The notes under the pieces were generated by a model, which worked only from the letters and a program-made list of their open reading frames with translations, was not told the DNA's origin and did not search any database. Shown here piece after piece: positions 10,002-20,700 of a stretch of 64,000 nt of DNA (its first letter is position 1; the number at the start of each line of letters is the position of its first letter). The stretch comes from Deltaproteobacteria bacterium (GTDB taxonomy: Bacteria > Desulfobacterota > Desulfuromonadia > Geobacterales > Pseudopelobacteraceae). The DNA lies in assembly GCA_019162745.1 (NCBI GenBank), contig JAFLLC010000063.1:56984-120983 (forward strand), in the 5' to 3' direction. Position numbers and translations under genes: made by a program.

Positions 10002-10053
10002 AAACCTGCCTGACCCTGTTAAACAGGATAATTTCTGACTTACTAAAATGCGA

Positions 10054-10086
10054 AGACACCCCTCTCCTGACGGAAGAGGGGTGTCT
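10054..10086 (-). terminator. Hairpin after ilvC
   Basis: AGACACCCCTCT and AGAGGGGTGTCT form a perfect 12-bp stem with a 9-base loop, in the 102-bp gap between ilvC and psd. On the minus strand it is followed by a short T-rich stretch. It probably ends or weakens transcription from the ilv genes before psd-pssA. Confidence 0.65.
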
Positions 10087-10103
10087 GAGTACATAATGTA
10101 GAA

Positions 10104-11132
<1,029 letters not shown>

Positions 11133-11223
11133 CTAAAATATCCGGTAAACCGGTCAATCTTATACGCAAAATAGTCAGAATAACTACTACATTCAACTGC
11201 ACCTGTCAACGTAATCTGTTTTA

Positions 11224-11715
11224 CTACCCGTTCCATCCCTTGGCGCCGCGCCCAATGGCAACGGAGCCTGTGCGTACAACTTCCTTTAATCCCAGCGGCC
11301 TTAACAACTCCAGAATCCCATCAATTTTGATTGGATTACCGGTCGCTTCGATTGTATAGGATTTCGGGGTAACATCGATAATTTTAGCACGGAAGATATC
11401 AACGATTCTCAATACCTCAGCCCGTGCATCATCCTCTGCCGAGACCTTTATCAAAGCCAGTTCACGCTCTACGGCGCTGCCGTCACTGAAATCAAGTACC
11501 TTTAGTACATCGATGAGTTTGTTAAGCTGCTTGTTGATCTGTTCAAGTATCTGCTCATCGCCACGCGTGACAATCGTCATTCGTGACAGACCGTCTTCGT
11601 TGGTCGGTGCAACCGACAGAGACTCGATATTAAACCCGCGCCCCGAGAAAAGTGTGGCGACCCGGGAAAGGACTCCGAAATCATTTTCAACTATAACTGA
11701 TATTGTATGTTGCAT
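11224..11715 (-). CDS. ilvH: Acetolactate synthase small (regulatory) subunit
   Basis: A 163-residue regulatory partner of IlvB. The N-terminal ACT domain (HTISVIVENDFGVLSRVATL) binds the feedback inhibitor valine in family members. The C-terminal half is the usual AHAS small-subunit domain. It starts 16 bp after ilvB. Confidence 0.95.
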   Translation of the reverse strand: MQHTISVIVENDFGVLSRVATLFSGRGFNIESLSVAPTNEDGLSRMTIVTRGDEQILEQINKQLNKLIDVLKVLDFSDGSAVERELALIKVSAEDDARAEVLRIVDIFRAKIIDVTPKSYTIEATGNPIKIDGILELLRPLGLKEVVRTGSVAIGRGAKGWNG

Positions 11716-11731
11716 AGCTATTCACTCTCCT

Positions 11732-13432
11732 TTAGGCGTTCAGTACCATTTCATTCAGCGCCGCTCCGGCAGGAACCATCGGCAGCACTTTTTCCTCGCG
11801 GGCAATCTTGAACTCCATGATCACCGGGCCTTTTTCTTTGAAACCCTGCTTGATAACCGATTCTACATCACCCGGTTTTGAAGCCAGAAATCCTTTGGCC
11901 CCATAGGCGTCCGCAAGTTTTATATAGTCGATCGGTAGTTCGTTGCAGGTTGAGGAATAGCGCTTGTCGAAAAACAGCTCCTGCCACTGCCGCACCATCC
12001 CGAGATAATTATTATTGAGAATGACAATTTTAACCGGCAAACGGTTCTGTACCAGTGTCGCCATCTCCTGGATATTCATTTGTACTCCGCCGTCACCGCA
12101 TATAGTGATGACCTGACGATTCGGAAAAGCGGCCTGAGCGCCCATTGCCGCCGGCAGGCCGTAGCCCATGGTGCCAAGTCCACCCGAAGTAAGGAGCGTG
12201 CGGGGTTTGTTGAATTTGAAAAACTGGGCTGTCCACATCTGGTGCTGCCCGACATCTGTTGAGATAATGGCGTCGTCATCGGACAATTCACGCAGTTTCT
12301 GGATGACAAACTGTGGCTTGATTATTGTGCTGCTCCGTTTGTAATCAAGGGGATGTTTTTCCTTCCAGGCGGTAATATCCGCATGCCAGGGAGCCAGGGC
12401 TGCTTCAAACCCGGCCAGCTTGTCATTGCTGTTGTCGGCCTGCTTGATCATCTTGATTAATACATCCTTGACGTCACCTACGATAGGGAGATCAACGCGC
12501 ACGTTTTTCTTGATCGATGTCGGGTCAACATCGATATGAATGATTTTTGCATGCGGTGCAAACGTCGAAAGCTTACCGGTGACACGGTCGTCAAAACGGG
12601 CGCCGATGGCAATAATCAGGTCACTGTTGCTCATCGCCATATTTGCACAGTAAGCGCCGTGCATGCCGAGCATGCCGAGTGAAAGTTTGTCACTCTCCGG
12701 GAACGATCCGAGTCCCATCAAAGTAGTCGTCACCGGCAGAGACAATATGCGGGCCAGTTGGGTCACCGATTCGGCCGCGTCGCCTAATACCGCTCCACCG
12801 CCGACGTACATGACCGGGCGGTGCGAGTCGAGAATCATCGCGACCGCTTTTTCTACCTGGCGCGGATGGCCGGAGAGATTGGGCTTATAGCCACGTATTT
12901 CGACTGTTTCAGGGTAATGGAATTCACACTGTGACATCTGGATATCCTTGGGAAAGTCAACCAGAACCGGCCCGGGCCGCCCGCTGCGGGCGATATAAAA
13001 AGCCTTTTTCATGATCAGGGCGATATCCTTGACATTACGGATCAGAAAACTGTGCTTCGTGCAGGGACGGGTAATACCGATAATATCTACTTCCTGGAAG
13101 GCATCGTTGCCGATCAGTGCTGTCGGCACCTGACCGGTAATAATGACCATCGGGATCGAATCCATATATGCAGTCGCAATGCCGGTAATTGTATTGGTCG
13201 CACCTGGACCCGATGTTGCGATTGCAACCCCGACCCTGCCGGTAGCGCGGGCATAACCGTCGGCCGCATGGGTGCCGGCCTGCTCATGTCGAGGCATGAT
13301 ATGGTTTATTTCTTTGAAATTAAAGAGTTCGTCATAAAGGTTGATGACGGTGCCGCCGGGATAGCCGAAAACGGTATCCACCCCCTCATTTTTCAAACAT
13401 TCAAGCATTATTCGTGCGCCGCTTATTTTCAT
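11732..13432 (-). CDS. ilvB: Acetolactate synthase large (catalytic) subunit
   Basis: Thiamine-diphosphate enzyme joining two pyruvates (or pyruvate and 2-oxobutyrate). It is 566 residues. The catalytic Glu is in RHEQAGTHAADGYAR, and the ThDP/Mg motif runs from GDGGVQMNIQE to NNN. The FAD-domain stretch GARFDDRVTGK is present. It forms the holoenzyme with the adjacent IlvH. Confidence 0.97.
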   Translation of the reverse strand: MKISGARIMLECLKNEGVDTVFGYPGGTVINLYDELFNFKEINHIMPRHEQAGTHAADGYARATGRVGVAIATSGPGATNTITGIATAYMDSIPMVIITGQVPTALIGNDAFQEVDIIGITRPCTKHSFLIRNVKDIALIMKKAFYIARSGRPGPVLVDFPKDIQMSQCEFHYPETVEIRGYKPNLSGHPRQVEKAVAMILDSHRPVMYVGGGAVLGDAAESVTQLARILSLPVTTTLMGLGSFPESDKLSLGMLGMHGAYCANMAMSNSDLIIAIGARFDDRVTGKLSTFAPHAKIIHIDVDPTSIKKNVRVDLPIVGDVKDVLIKMIKQADNSNDKLAGFEAALAPWHADITAWKEKHPLDYKRSSTIIKPQFVIQKLRELSDDDAIISTDVGQHQMWTAQFFKFNKPRTLLTSGGLGTMGYGLPAAMGAQAAFPNRQVITICGDGGVQMNIQEMATLVQNRLPVKIVILNNNYLGMVRQWQELFFDKRYSSTCNELPIDYIKLADAYGAKGFLASKPGDVESVIKQGFKEKGPVIMEFKIAREEKVLPMVPAGAALNEMVLNA

Positions 13433-13458
13433 ATATAACCTCTGTGCACAGAAATCTG

Positions 13459-13477
13459 CACCTCAATAGTTGAGGTG
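13459..13477. other. Hairpin between ilvD and ilvB
   Basis: CACCTCAA-TAG-TTGAGGTG is a perfect 8-bp stem with a 3-base loop, in the 56-bp spacer between ilvD and ilvB. It has no T-run. It may adjust relative expression or mRNA stability within the operon. Confidence 0.4.
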
Positions 13478-13488
13478 GAAAGGTAAAT

Positions 13489-15150
13489 TTAGTTAGCTGT
13501 TAAAACTGCTCCGGTATGGGCCGACGTAACCAGTTTGGCATAGCGTGCCAGCCAGCCTCTCTTGATCTTCGGCTCCGGAGCCCTCCATCCTGCCCGGCGG
13601 GTCGCCAGTGTTGCTTCGTCTACAAGCAGTTCCAGACGCCGGTTTGGAATGTCGAGCAGAATTTTGTCACCATCTTCAACAAGGGCGATCGGTCCTCCCT
13701 CGGCAGCTTCGGGCGAGATATGGCCGATACAGGGGCCACGGGTGCCGCCCGAAAAACGGCCATCAGTGATCAGCGCCACGCTGTCTCCTAAGCCCATACC
13801 CATGATGGCAGCTGTTGGAGCCAGCATCTCGCGCATGCCGGGGCCACCTTTTGGCCCTTCGTAGCGGATGACGACGACGTCTCCGGACTTGATCTTTCCT
13901 TCCATGATGGCAGCCATTGCCTGCTCTTCGGCATTGAAGCAGCGGGCTACGCCCTCAAATTTCATCATGGCGGCGGAAACGCCACTCTGTTTGACGACGG
14001 CCCCTTTGGGAGCGATATTTCCGGAAAGTATGGCTATGCCACCTTCCTTCTTTATCGGATTCCCAAGCGGGCGGATAACCTCCTCGTCCACATTCTGTAT
14101 GCTCTCGGCCAGCTGGTGCGTGGTCAGACCGAACAGAGTGGGCGTATCGTGAATTTTACTGCCAAGTTGTTTGAGAACACCACTGACGCCGCCGGCGATG
14201 TCGAGGTCTTCCATAAAATGCTCACCGGCCGGATTCATCGAGGCCAGCTGTGGTGTATCTTTACCCAGTTCATCAAACAGCTCAAGCGGCAGTTCAACAC
14301 CGGCCTCGTTGGCAATAGCCAGCAGGTGCAGCACGGTATTGGATGAGCCTCCCAGAGCGAGATCGACGCGGATCGCGTTCTCAAAGGCCTCACGGGTCAG
14401 GATGTCACGCGGCTTGACGTCATTTTGCACCAGTTCGACAATCTTTTCGCCGGAGGCAAAGGCGATGCGACGTTTAAGCGCTGAAACAGCCAGGGCGGTG
14501 CCGCAGCGAGGCAGGCTCATCCCCATCGTCTCTGTCAGGATGGCCATGGTATTGGCGGTAAAGAGCCCTTGGCAGGACCCCATGCCGGGACAGGCGTTGT
14601 CTTCACAAACCTGCAGCTCTTTATCGTTGATGACGCCGGCCTTGTAACGGGCCATCGCCTCAAAAGTGTCGGAGACAAAGGAATATTTGCGGCCGGACTG
14701 GCCGCGTCCGCTCAGCATCGGCCCGGCGGTGACGACGATGCAGGGTATGTTCAGCCGGGCAGCCGCCATCAGCATGCCGGGGGTGATCTTGTCGCAATTT
14801 GTCAGCAGCACCAGACCGTCCAGACGATGTGCTTCCGCCACCGATTCGACCATATCGGCAATCAGCTCGCGGGTAGAGAGGGAGTAATGCATCCCTTTGT
14901 GTCCCATCGCTATGCCGTCGCATACACCCGGAATACCGAAGAAAAAGGAATAGCCGCCGCCGGAGTGAACTCCCTTTTCAATGAAACGCTCCAGGTCGCG
15001 CATGCCGACATGTCCCGGGATCAGATCGGTAAAGCTGGTTGCCACACCGATGAACGGCTTGTTCATCTGATTCTGCGGGACACCGGTCCCTTTCAACAGG
15101 GCACGGTGCGGTGTCCGCTCAAGTCCTTCTGTTATCATATCACTACGCAT
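13489..15150 (-). CDS. ilvD: Dihydroxy-acid dehydratase
   Basis: Iron-sulfur dehydratase making the 2-oxo acids of valine and isoleucine. It is 553 residues with Fe-S ligand regions NCDKITPGM and CPGMGSCQG, and the C-terminal motif [14 protein letters not shown]. It is the first gene of the ilvD-ilvB-ilvH-ilvC operon. Confidence 0.97.
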   Translation of the reverse strand: MRSDMITEGLERTPHRALLKGTGVPQNQMNKPFIGVATSFTDLIPGHVGMRDLERFIEKGVHSGGGYSFFFGIPGVCDGIAMGHKGMHYSLSTRELIADMVESVAEAHRLDGLVLLTNCDKITPGMLMAAARLNIPCIVVTAGPMLSGRGQSGRKYSFVSDTFEAMARYKAGVINDKELQVCEDNACPGMGSCQGLFTANTMAILTETMGMSLPRCGTALAVSALKRRIAFASGEKIVELVQNDVKPRDILTREAFENAIRVDLALGGSSNTVLHLLAIANEAGVELPLELFDELGKDTPQLASMNPAGEHFMEDLDIAGGVSGVLKQLGSKIHDTPTLFGLTTHQLAESIQNVDEEVIRPLGNPIKKEGGIAILSGNIAPKGAVVKQSGVSAAMMKFEGVARCFNAEEQAMAAIMEGKIKSGDVVVIRYEGPKGGPGMREMLAPTAAIMGMGLGDSVALITDGRFSGGTRGPCIGHISPEAAEGGPIALVEDGDKILLDIPNRRLELLVDEATLATRRAGWRAPEPKIKRGWLARYAKLVTSAHTGAVLTAN

Positions 15151-15221
15151 ATTATCGTCCTCTGTTCAAGATTAGTTTGATACCGCTAAACCCTTGATTG
15201 ATCAGAATTTACGGGTTGTGA

Positions 15222-15250
15222 AGAATAATATAGATAACCGGATGTGTCAA
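15222..15250 (-). promoter_or_regulatory. Putative sigma70 promoter of the ilv operon
   Basis: On the minus strand a consensus -35 TTGACA (15250-15245) is followed, after 17 bases, by TATTCT (15227-15222). The predicted transcript start leaves a leader of about 64 bases before ilvD. No leader peptide rich in branched-chain residues was seen. Confidence 0.5.
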
Positions 15251-15308
15251 TAAAAATGGCCGGCCAGACCAGCGATTAAGCCGCAGCCTCTTGTGCTGAA
15301 AAACAGAG

Positions 15309-15353
15309 GACCTTTATCCCCCGTTAAGTGCGTCTGCCCATGGGATAAAGGTC
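15309..15353 (-). terminator. Terminator after the ompA-like gene
   Basis: GACCTTTATCCC and GGGATAAAGGTC form a perfect 12-bp stem. On the minus strand a TTTTT run follows a few bases later. It ends the 17662-to-15397 gene group. Confidence 0.65.
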
Positions 15354-15396
15354 TTGTGTACGTTGGATTATGTTGCCGCAGCGGCGTATCAGATCT

Positions 15397-16551
15397 CTAT
15401 TCGCAACTGAAAACAGCAACAATGCGGCGGTTCTGCATCCTGCCTCTGGTTGTTTTGTTCGATGCCACCGGCCTTGTCAAGCCATATCCCTTTGCAGTAA
15501 TACGATTGGCATTAATCCCGAATTTGTACATCAGATGCCCTTTAACAGCATCGGCCCTTTCCTGGGATAATTTCAAATCGGCGTCCTTGTCACCCATGGC
15601 GCTGGTGTGCCCTTCAATAACAACCTTTGCTGTTGGATAGCTTGTCAGGAAATTCCCGATTTTATCGAGTTCATCGTAATACTTTTGTTTTACGGCTGCT
15701 TTTTCGTAAGAAAACAGAACGGTACTATCAGCAGGTGCGGCACAGGCTTGAGTCAGCGTTGCTGCCGCTGAGGCCTTGGCTGTTGCCACATTCAAGAACG
15801 GCTCGCAGGCTTCTCTGGTGACAGGGGCAATAACCATCTTGATTATCTCGCGTGGTGGAGGGCAGACAAGCGGTGCAACCGACGGGGCACAGGCAACCGG
15901 TTCCGGCAGCGCAGATGGAGCAGCGGCGGCTTTTGACAATTCAGACACGGGCACAGATCCGGTCGGTCCAGATTTTTCGGCAGCAACGGTCACAGCAGAC
16001 GTGGCCGCCGGAGCAACCCCGCCAAACTGCACCGTGGCACCGAGCATAAATTCCACGTTGTTGTAGCTGGTATTGTTGTAGCCATACAAAACATGGCGTA
16101 AATCAGCCCGCACGGCGATAGCGTCGGTCACAAAATATTTGGCGCCCGCGCCATAATCGAAGGAAAGGTGCATTTGTGGATTAACGCCGCTGCCGCTGAA
16201 CTTTACAGCGGAAGCCCCAGCGGCCAGATACGGTACAAGCTGGTTGTCTGGCATAAAATGATAAAGTCCCTGGGCACCAAAACGGTGCATGGTGATATCT
16301 TTAATACCCCAGTATTTGGAATCGGTCGGAACCACATAATCATAGAGCGCTTCAACGCCGATGGCCTTGGTAAGGCTATAACCACCCCGTACACCCAACA
16401 CCGGGCTGGCATTGAATTGTTGATTATCACCAAAAACATAGCCGCCGACCAGTGGCGAAAGAGAAAAACTCCCTTCCTTTACCGCAGCAAAAGCGGCTGC
16501 CGGCACAACGATCAAGGCGGTGAGCAGCACACCAAGTATCTTCTTTTTCAT
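15397..16551 (-). CDS. OmpA-family outer membrane protein
   Basis: A 384-residue exported protein. It has a signal peptide (MKKKILGVLLTALIVVPAAAFA), an N-terminal eight-strand-type beta barrel (about 22-185), a Pro/Ala-rich linker, and a C-terminal OmpA peptidoglycan-binding domain (about 280-384). The C-terminal domain contains VVIEGHTSAMGD, LSQERADAVK and GRMQNRRI. It tethers the outer membrane to the wall. I chose the start at 16551, after AGGGGA. It is the last gene of a run with the cohesin-like and dockerin-like genes. Confidence 0.9.
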   Translation of the reverse strand: MKKKILGVLLTALIVVPAAAFAAVKEGSFSLSPLVGGYVFGDNQQFNASPVLGVRGGYSLTKAIGVEALYDYVVPTDSKYWGIKDITMHRFGAQGLYHFMPDNQLVPYLAAGASAVKFSGSGVNPQMHLSFDYGAGAKYFVTDAIAVRADLRHVLYGYNNTSYNNVEFMLGATVQFGGVAPAATSAVTVAAEKSGPTGSVPVSELSKAAAAPSALPEPVACAPSVAPLVCPPPREIIKMVIAPVTREACEPFLNVATAKASAAATLTQACAAPADSTVLFSYEKAAVKQKYYDELDKIGNFLTSYPTAKVVIEGHTSAMGDKDADLKLSQERADAVKGHLMYKFGINANRITAKGYGLTRPVASNKTTRGRMQNRRIVAVFSCE

Positions 16552-16594
16552 AGTAGGTTCCCCTGCAAGTAAATTTTTGACCCACATATTCATG

Positions 16595-17149
16595 TTACCG
16601 CTCAACAGTCAGCGTTGTTTTGACTATGTTCGTCATATCTACCGAGCTGCTGGTAGTGGCATCGTATCCGGTCACTTTGTAGCTAGGATACGTTGCGTTC
16701 AGGGTCGTGATATCGCCGGGCGTAACCGATGTGCCCGCTGCCACGGTGAAGAGCAGCTTCAGATACTGACCGCCGCGATAGGTAGATTGAGTCGTTGCCA
16801 TGTTAAGATGCGCTATGCCTGTAGAAGATACATAGCTGCCAGATGGCGACCACTGCACGTCGCTTCCCGATGTAATTGATGAAGCGGCAATCTCTTCCGT
16901 GCCGCTTACCGTGCTTACCGACAGCCCAGCCGGTAATTGCGCTGCCACCTCGATGCCGCCGATAGGTGCAGGAAGTTGTGCCGTGCTGATGGCGGAAAAG
17001 ACCAACTTGTAGGTACTGCCGGGTGTCAGAGTTTGACTGCTCGCAACAACTGTCGATGGCGGCGCTTCGATCAAGTCACCACCGCCGCCGCCACACGCGG
17101 AGAGTGACACGGCAACAGCAGCAAATAGCAAATACGATTTAATTCTCAT
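16595..17149 (-). CDS. Lipoprotein with cohesin-like fold
   Basis: A roughly 184-residue lipoprotein: the lipobox LSAC is followed by a poly-Gly spacer. The remainder looks like one beta-sandwich domain rich in Thr/Ser/Val. PGSTYKLVFS near its start and YLKLLFTVAAGT in the second half are reminiscent of cohesin domains. This is a weak, by-eye match. It sits directly downstream of a dockerin-like gene, which supports the idea. The second of two adjacent ATGs was chosen for its spacing from AAGGAGG. Confidence 0.55.
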   Translation of the reverse strand: MRIKSYLLFAAVAVSLSACGGGGGDLIEAPPSTVVASSQTLTPGSTYKLVFSAISTAQLPAPIGGIEVAAQLPAGLSVSTVSGTEEIAASSITSGSDVQWSPSGSYVSSTGIAHLNMATTQSTYRGGQYLKLLFTVAAGTSVTPGDITTLNATYPSYKVTGYDATTSSSVDMTNIVKTTLTVER

Positions 17150-17179
17150 CATGTTCCTCCTTGGATATAAATAAATAAT

Positions 17180-17662
17180 TTACCACCCCAATCCAACCGC
17201 TTTGCGCAGAATCAGCATGGCATCTTCAACGTCTATCCGCCCGTTTCCCACTGCGACACCCTTCACCAGCGGCCCGGCGTCCCCCCGGAAAAGCTCCGTA
17301 CTTGACAGCTGCACCAACCCGACACCAGCTTTCAGCGCCAGCAGCGCATCAACGATATCCACTCGACCATCGCCGTTGATATCGCCGCTGTGCAGAGTTC
17401 CCACGCCGCCGGTAGCAATGGTGGGAAGTTCTGCCGCTTTTGTCGTATAGGCGGGACTGGTTGTTCCGGCAGGCGGGATATATATCCCCTGACCGACGGA
17501 AATGCCGGATTTTGTCAGGCCGGATGCATCGGTCGCCGCAGTGCCGCCGCTGACGATCCGACCGGCATTGATCGAGTAGTTCGCGCTGCTCTGGGTGACG
17601 GCAAAAGCTGCAGCGGGAAGCAGCAGTGCCGTGATCAGCGTTGTAACAATAAAATGTTTCAT
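17180..17662 (-). CDS. Secreted protein with dockerin-like calcium repeats
   Basis: A 160-residue protein with a signal peptide (about residues 1-21). Its C-terminal half carries two EF-hand-like repeats typical of type I dockerins: GDINGDGRVDIVDALLALKA, and a second with NGRIDVEDAMLILRKAVGL. The N-terminal part (SSANYSINAGRIVSGGTAAT) resembles short surface-associated Geobacter proteins of unknown role. It is adjacent to the cohesin-like lipoprotein gene, with which its product might pair on the cell surface. Confidence 0.7.
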   Translation of the reverse strand: MKHFIVTTLITALLLPAAAFAVTQSSANYSINAGRIVSGGTAATDASGLTKSGISVGQGIYIPPAGTTSPAYTTKAAELPTIATGGVGTLHSGDINGDGRVDIVDALLALKAGVGLVQLSSTELFRGDAGPLVKGVAVGNGRIDVEDAMLILRKAVGLGW

Positions 17663-17770
17663 GACCGGTTTCTCCGTTTGTCAGTATATTAATACTTAAT
17701 TATGTAATTCAGCGTTACATACGGCGGCAGGACGTTGAAACCGTGCCGTTGCCGGTGCTGTTGTTTTGCA

Positions 17771-20700
17771 CTACAGCCCCAGATAGATAAACATATTTAC
17801 CGATAAACTTTGCGGGGTAATTGTCAATGCCTGCTGTGTTACGCCACCATTCAAAGGTATGCTCAAATTAAAATTATGGGTAGGTCCACTACCCGTTGCA
17901 TTACCCGCATTACCCGGGTTCACCATTGAAAAGACACCACTTGCAGTAGAAAGAACAGTGGCACCATTGGCAAGTTGGTTAATTGCACCTGTATAGGTTA
18001 CGTTTGGAAGTTGATTCTGAGCAATTGTTCTCGTATTACTCCCGCTGACGCTGCCTAACGTAGTACCATTTTGAACTAAAAATGAATTGGATGCATTGGG
18101 CAGGTTTGTGCCAATACCAAGGGTAGTAGCCTGCGTCTGCTGTGTAGCGGTCAAACCGGATTTCAGTCGTCCATCCAGCTTGACCCAACCATTATGATCT
18201 GCACTTTGAATTCCTTGTTTGACATCGCCAAAAATCACATTGGACTGCATCTGCCATGCAGCGCCATCATATGAGTAGATCCCTTTATACGCATCGGTTT
18301 GATACACGACCAGCCCTTGAGCAGGTGATGAAATGGCGCTTCGCTGAGCCGAAGTCATGCGCGGCGGCAGGAAACCTTTGGTGGTGCTGCTGACATCCAG
18401 GATGGCACTGCTGACTGGCGTCGTCGTCCCGATGCCGACGTTGCCCTGATCTGTAATCAGTGCATAATTACCTCCTGTTGCATTTGATGCAGTGAAGTAC
18501 GCGCCGTAATTTTTGCCTGTGGTGGCGACGTTGGCAACTCCAACAACCCCGTAATTTCCGTTAGTGCTACCGGAAGCAACGCCGTTTAAAGCATAGTTGT
18601 TGTTTGTCGATACCCCGGTAGCTTCGGAGTAGACACCATATTTTGAGGTGGCTGCGGTTGTTGATTGGTTTAGAAAATAGCCAGCCATACTGCTCGTGCC
18701 GGTAGCCCCAGAAACAACACCATACACGCCATAATTTTTTTCCGATGCGCCAGAAGCATTGCCCGCAACACCTATGTTGTTCGTACCGGCTCCAGTCGCT
18801 TCCGAATAGGTTCCATAATTATTCGTGCCGGTAGTGGTTGTGCTTGCTTGCACCCCATAGTTTGGAGTGCCGGAACTGTTGGATACCAGAAATTGACCGC
18901 CATAGCTGGATCCGGTTGATGCGCCGGTGGTTCTCGCAACAATACCGTATTTGGCTATTGTCGAAGTGGCTGTGTTATCAAAATAACCGCCGTAGGTCTG
19001 ACCGGTGGCGCCGGAAGCGGACCCGTACACGCCGTAGTTAATTGTCCCGGTGTAGGCATCTCCTCTGATTCCGTAGTTGTTGGTGGCGGCTGTGGTCGCA
19101 CTGCCATAAAATCCTGCATTGTATGTCCCGGTGCCGCTACCCTGCGCAAAGCTGCCAATGTTCCAGGTACTTCCGCCGCTGACGGTGAAGTGCGCGCCGT
19201 ATGAATTGCCGGTAACTGCACCTGTTTTGTTGATTTTCAGCCCAGTGCTTAAATCTGTTGTGCTGGTATCGGTAATACGAAGTTTGTCTGTGGCAGATGT
19301 GGTTCCGCCGATGGCGGTATTGCCACCAAGCAGTGTGAATCCTGTGCCGCTGGGGGTAATGGTTACGTTCTGGTTTGTGCCACCTGCCGCAAAGGTGAGT
19401 GCGCCGGTGCCGTTGACGCTGGCTATCGTTGTGCCGTTGACCCGATAGGTTCCGGTGGTGTTCACATCTCCCGCTACATCCAACAGATAGGCTGGAGTGA
19501 TTGTCCCGATGCCCACATTGCCGACAGAGGTAACAAGAGCATACGCTGCGCCGCCGCTGTTTGTGGCACTGAAATGACCGCCATAGTTGGCGCCGGTGGA
19601 AGCCCCGGAGGCTGACGCGACTAAACCGTACTTGCTGCCGGTTGTGGTGGCGGTGTTGGTGAAGTACCCGCCGTAGGTGTAACCAACGCTCCCTTCAGCC
19701 CGCCCCCAAGTCCCGAAATTACTGCCAGTGCTGCCCATCGCCCGTGAGTATGTTCCGTAGTTTGTTGTGCCTGTGCCGGCGCCACTTGCAAGAGCATATA
19801 CCCCTGCGTTATCGGTGCCCGTGCCGGATGTTATCCCCTGCAATGCCTCATTCCATACAGATGCTCCACTGACAGTTGCTGAAACGCCATACGCATTACC
19901 GGTGATAGTCCCGGTTTTGGTGAGGTACAAGGAACTGCTGTTAGCAACTGTGCTGGTATCGGCGATATTCAATCTGGTTCCGGTGTTACATCGCCCCATG
20001 CAGACATTCCCGTCAAGCTGGGTGTATCCTGTGCCGCTGGGTGTTAGCGTTACGTTCTGGTTTGTCCCGCCTGCCGCAAAGGTAAGCGCACCAGTGCCGG
20101 TGATGGAGCCGGTTGCCGTACCGGTACCGCCGTTGGCAACCGCCAGCGTGCCACCCAGCGTCAAGGTACCGCTGGTGGTAATAGGACCGCCGGCAAGAGT
20201 CAGGCCGGTTGTACCCCCCGATCCCGCAACACTGGTGACGGTGCCGGTTCCGCTCAATGGAGTGCCATTAATCATAAAGTTGCCGGAGACGTTCACATTG
20301 CCACCGACATCAAGAGTATAGGCGGGAGTTGCCTTGTTGATACCGACATTGCCGCCGCTGTACTGGATGCTGCCTGCGCCTGCCGTGCTCCAGTAGGTAT
20401 CGGTGGAGGATGCGACCGGCGTGCCGTTGACGGTGATTCCCGTGGCATTGATGGCTCCGTTTACATCCAGCTTGTAGCCAGGGGTTGTTGTGCCGATGCC
20501 GACATTGCCGGTGGAGTTTATACGCATTCTTTCAGAATAGTTGCCAGCGCTCTGTGTGCCTAATACGATATCACCGGAGTTGGATGTTGTCTGTACTCCC
20601 GAAATATATGCGGCATGTGTCTGAGTTGAGCCAAGCACAATACTGCTTCCGTTTCCGGTGGCATTGCCACCGGCAGAGAAGCGACCCAAAGGCTGAATAT

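Noticed and set aside
19767..20321. Long plus-strand frames inside the fibre genes, rich in Val/Pro/Ala
   Set aside because: They mirror the Gly/Thr/Asn repeats of the minus-strand genes and lack ribosome sites.
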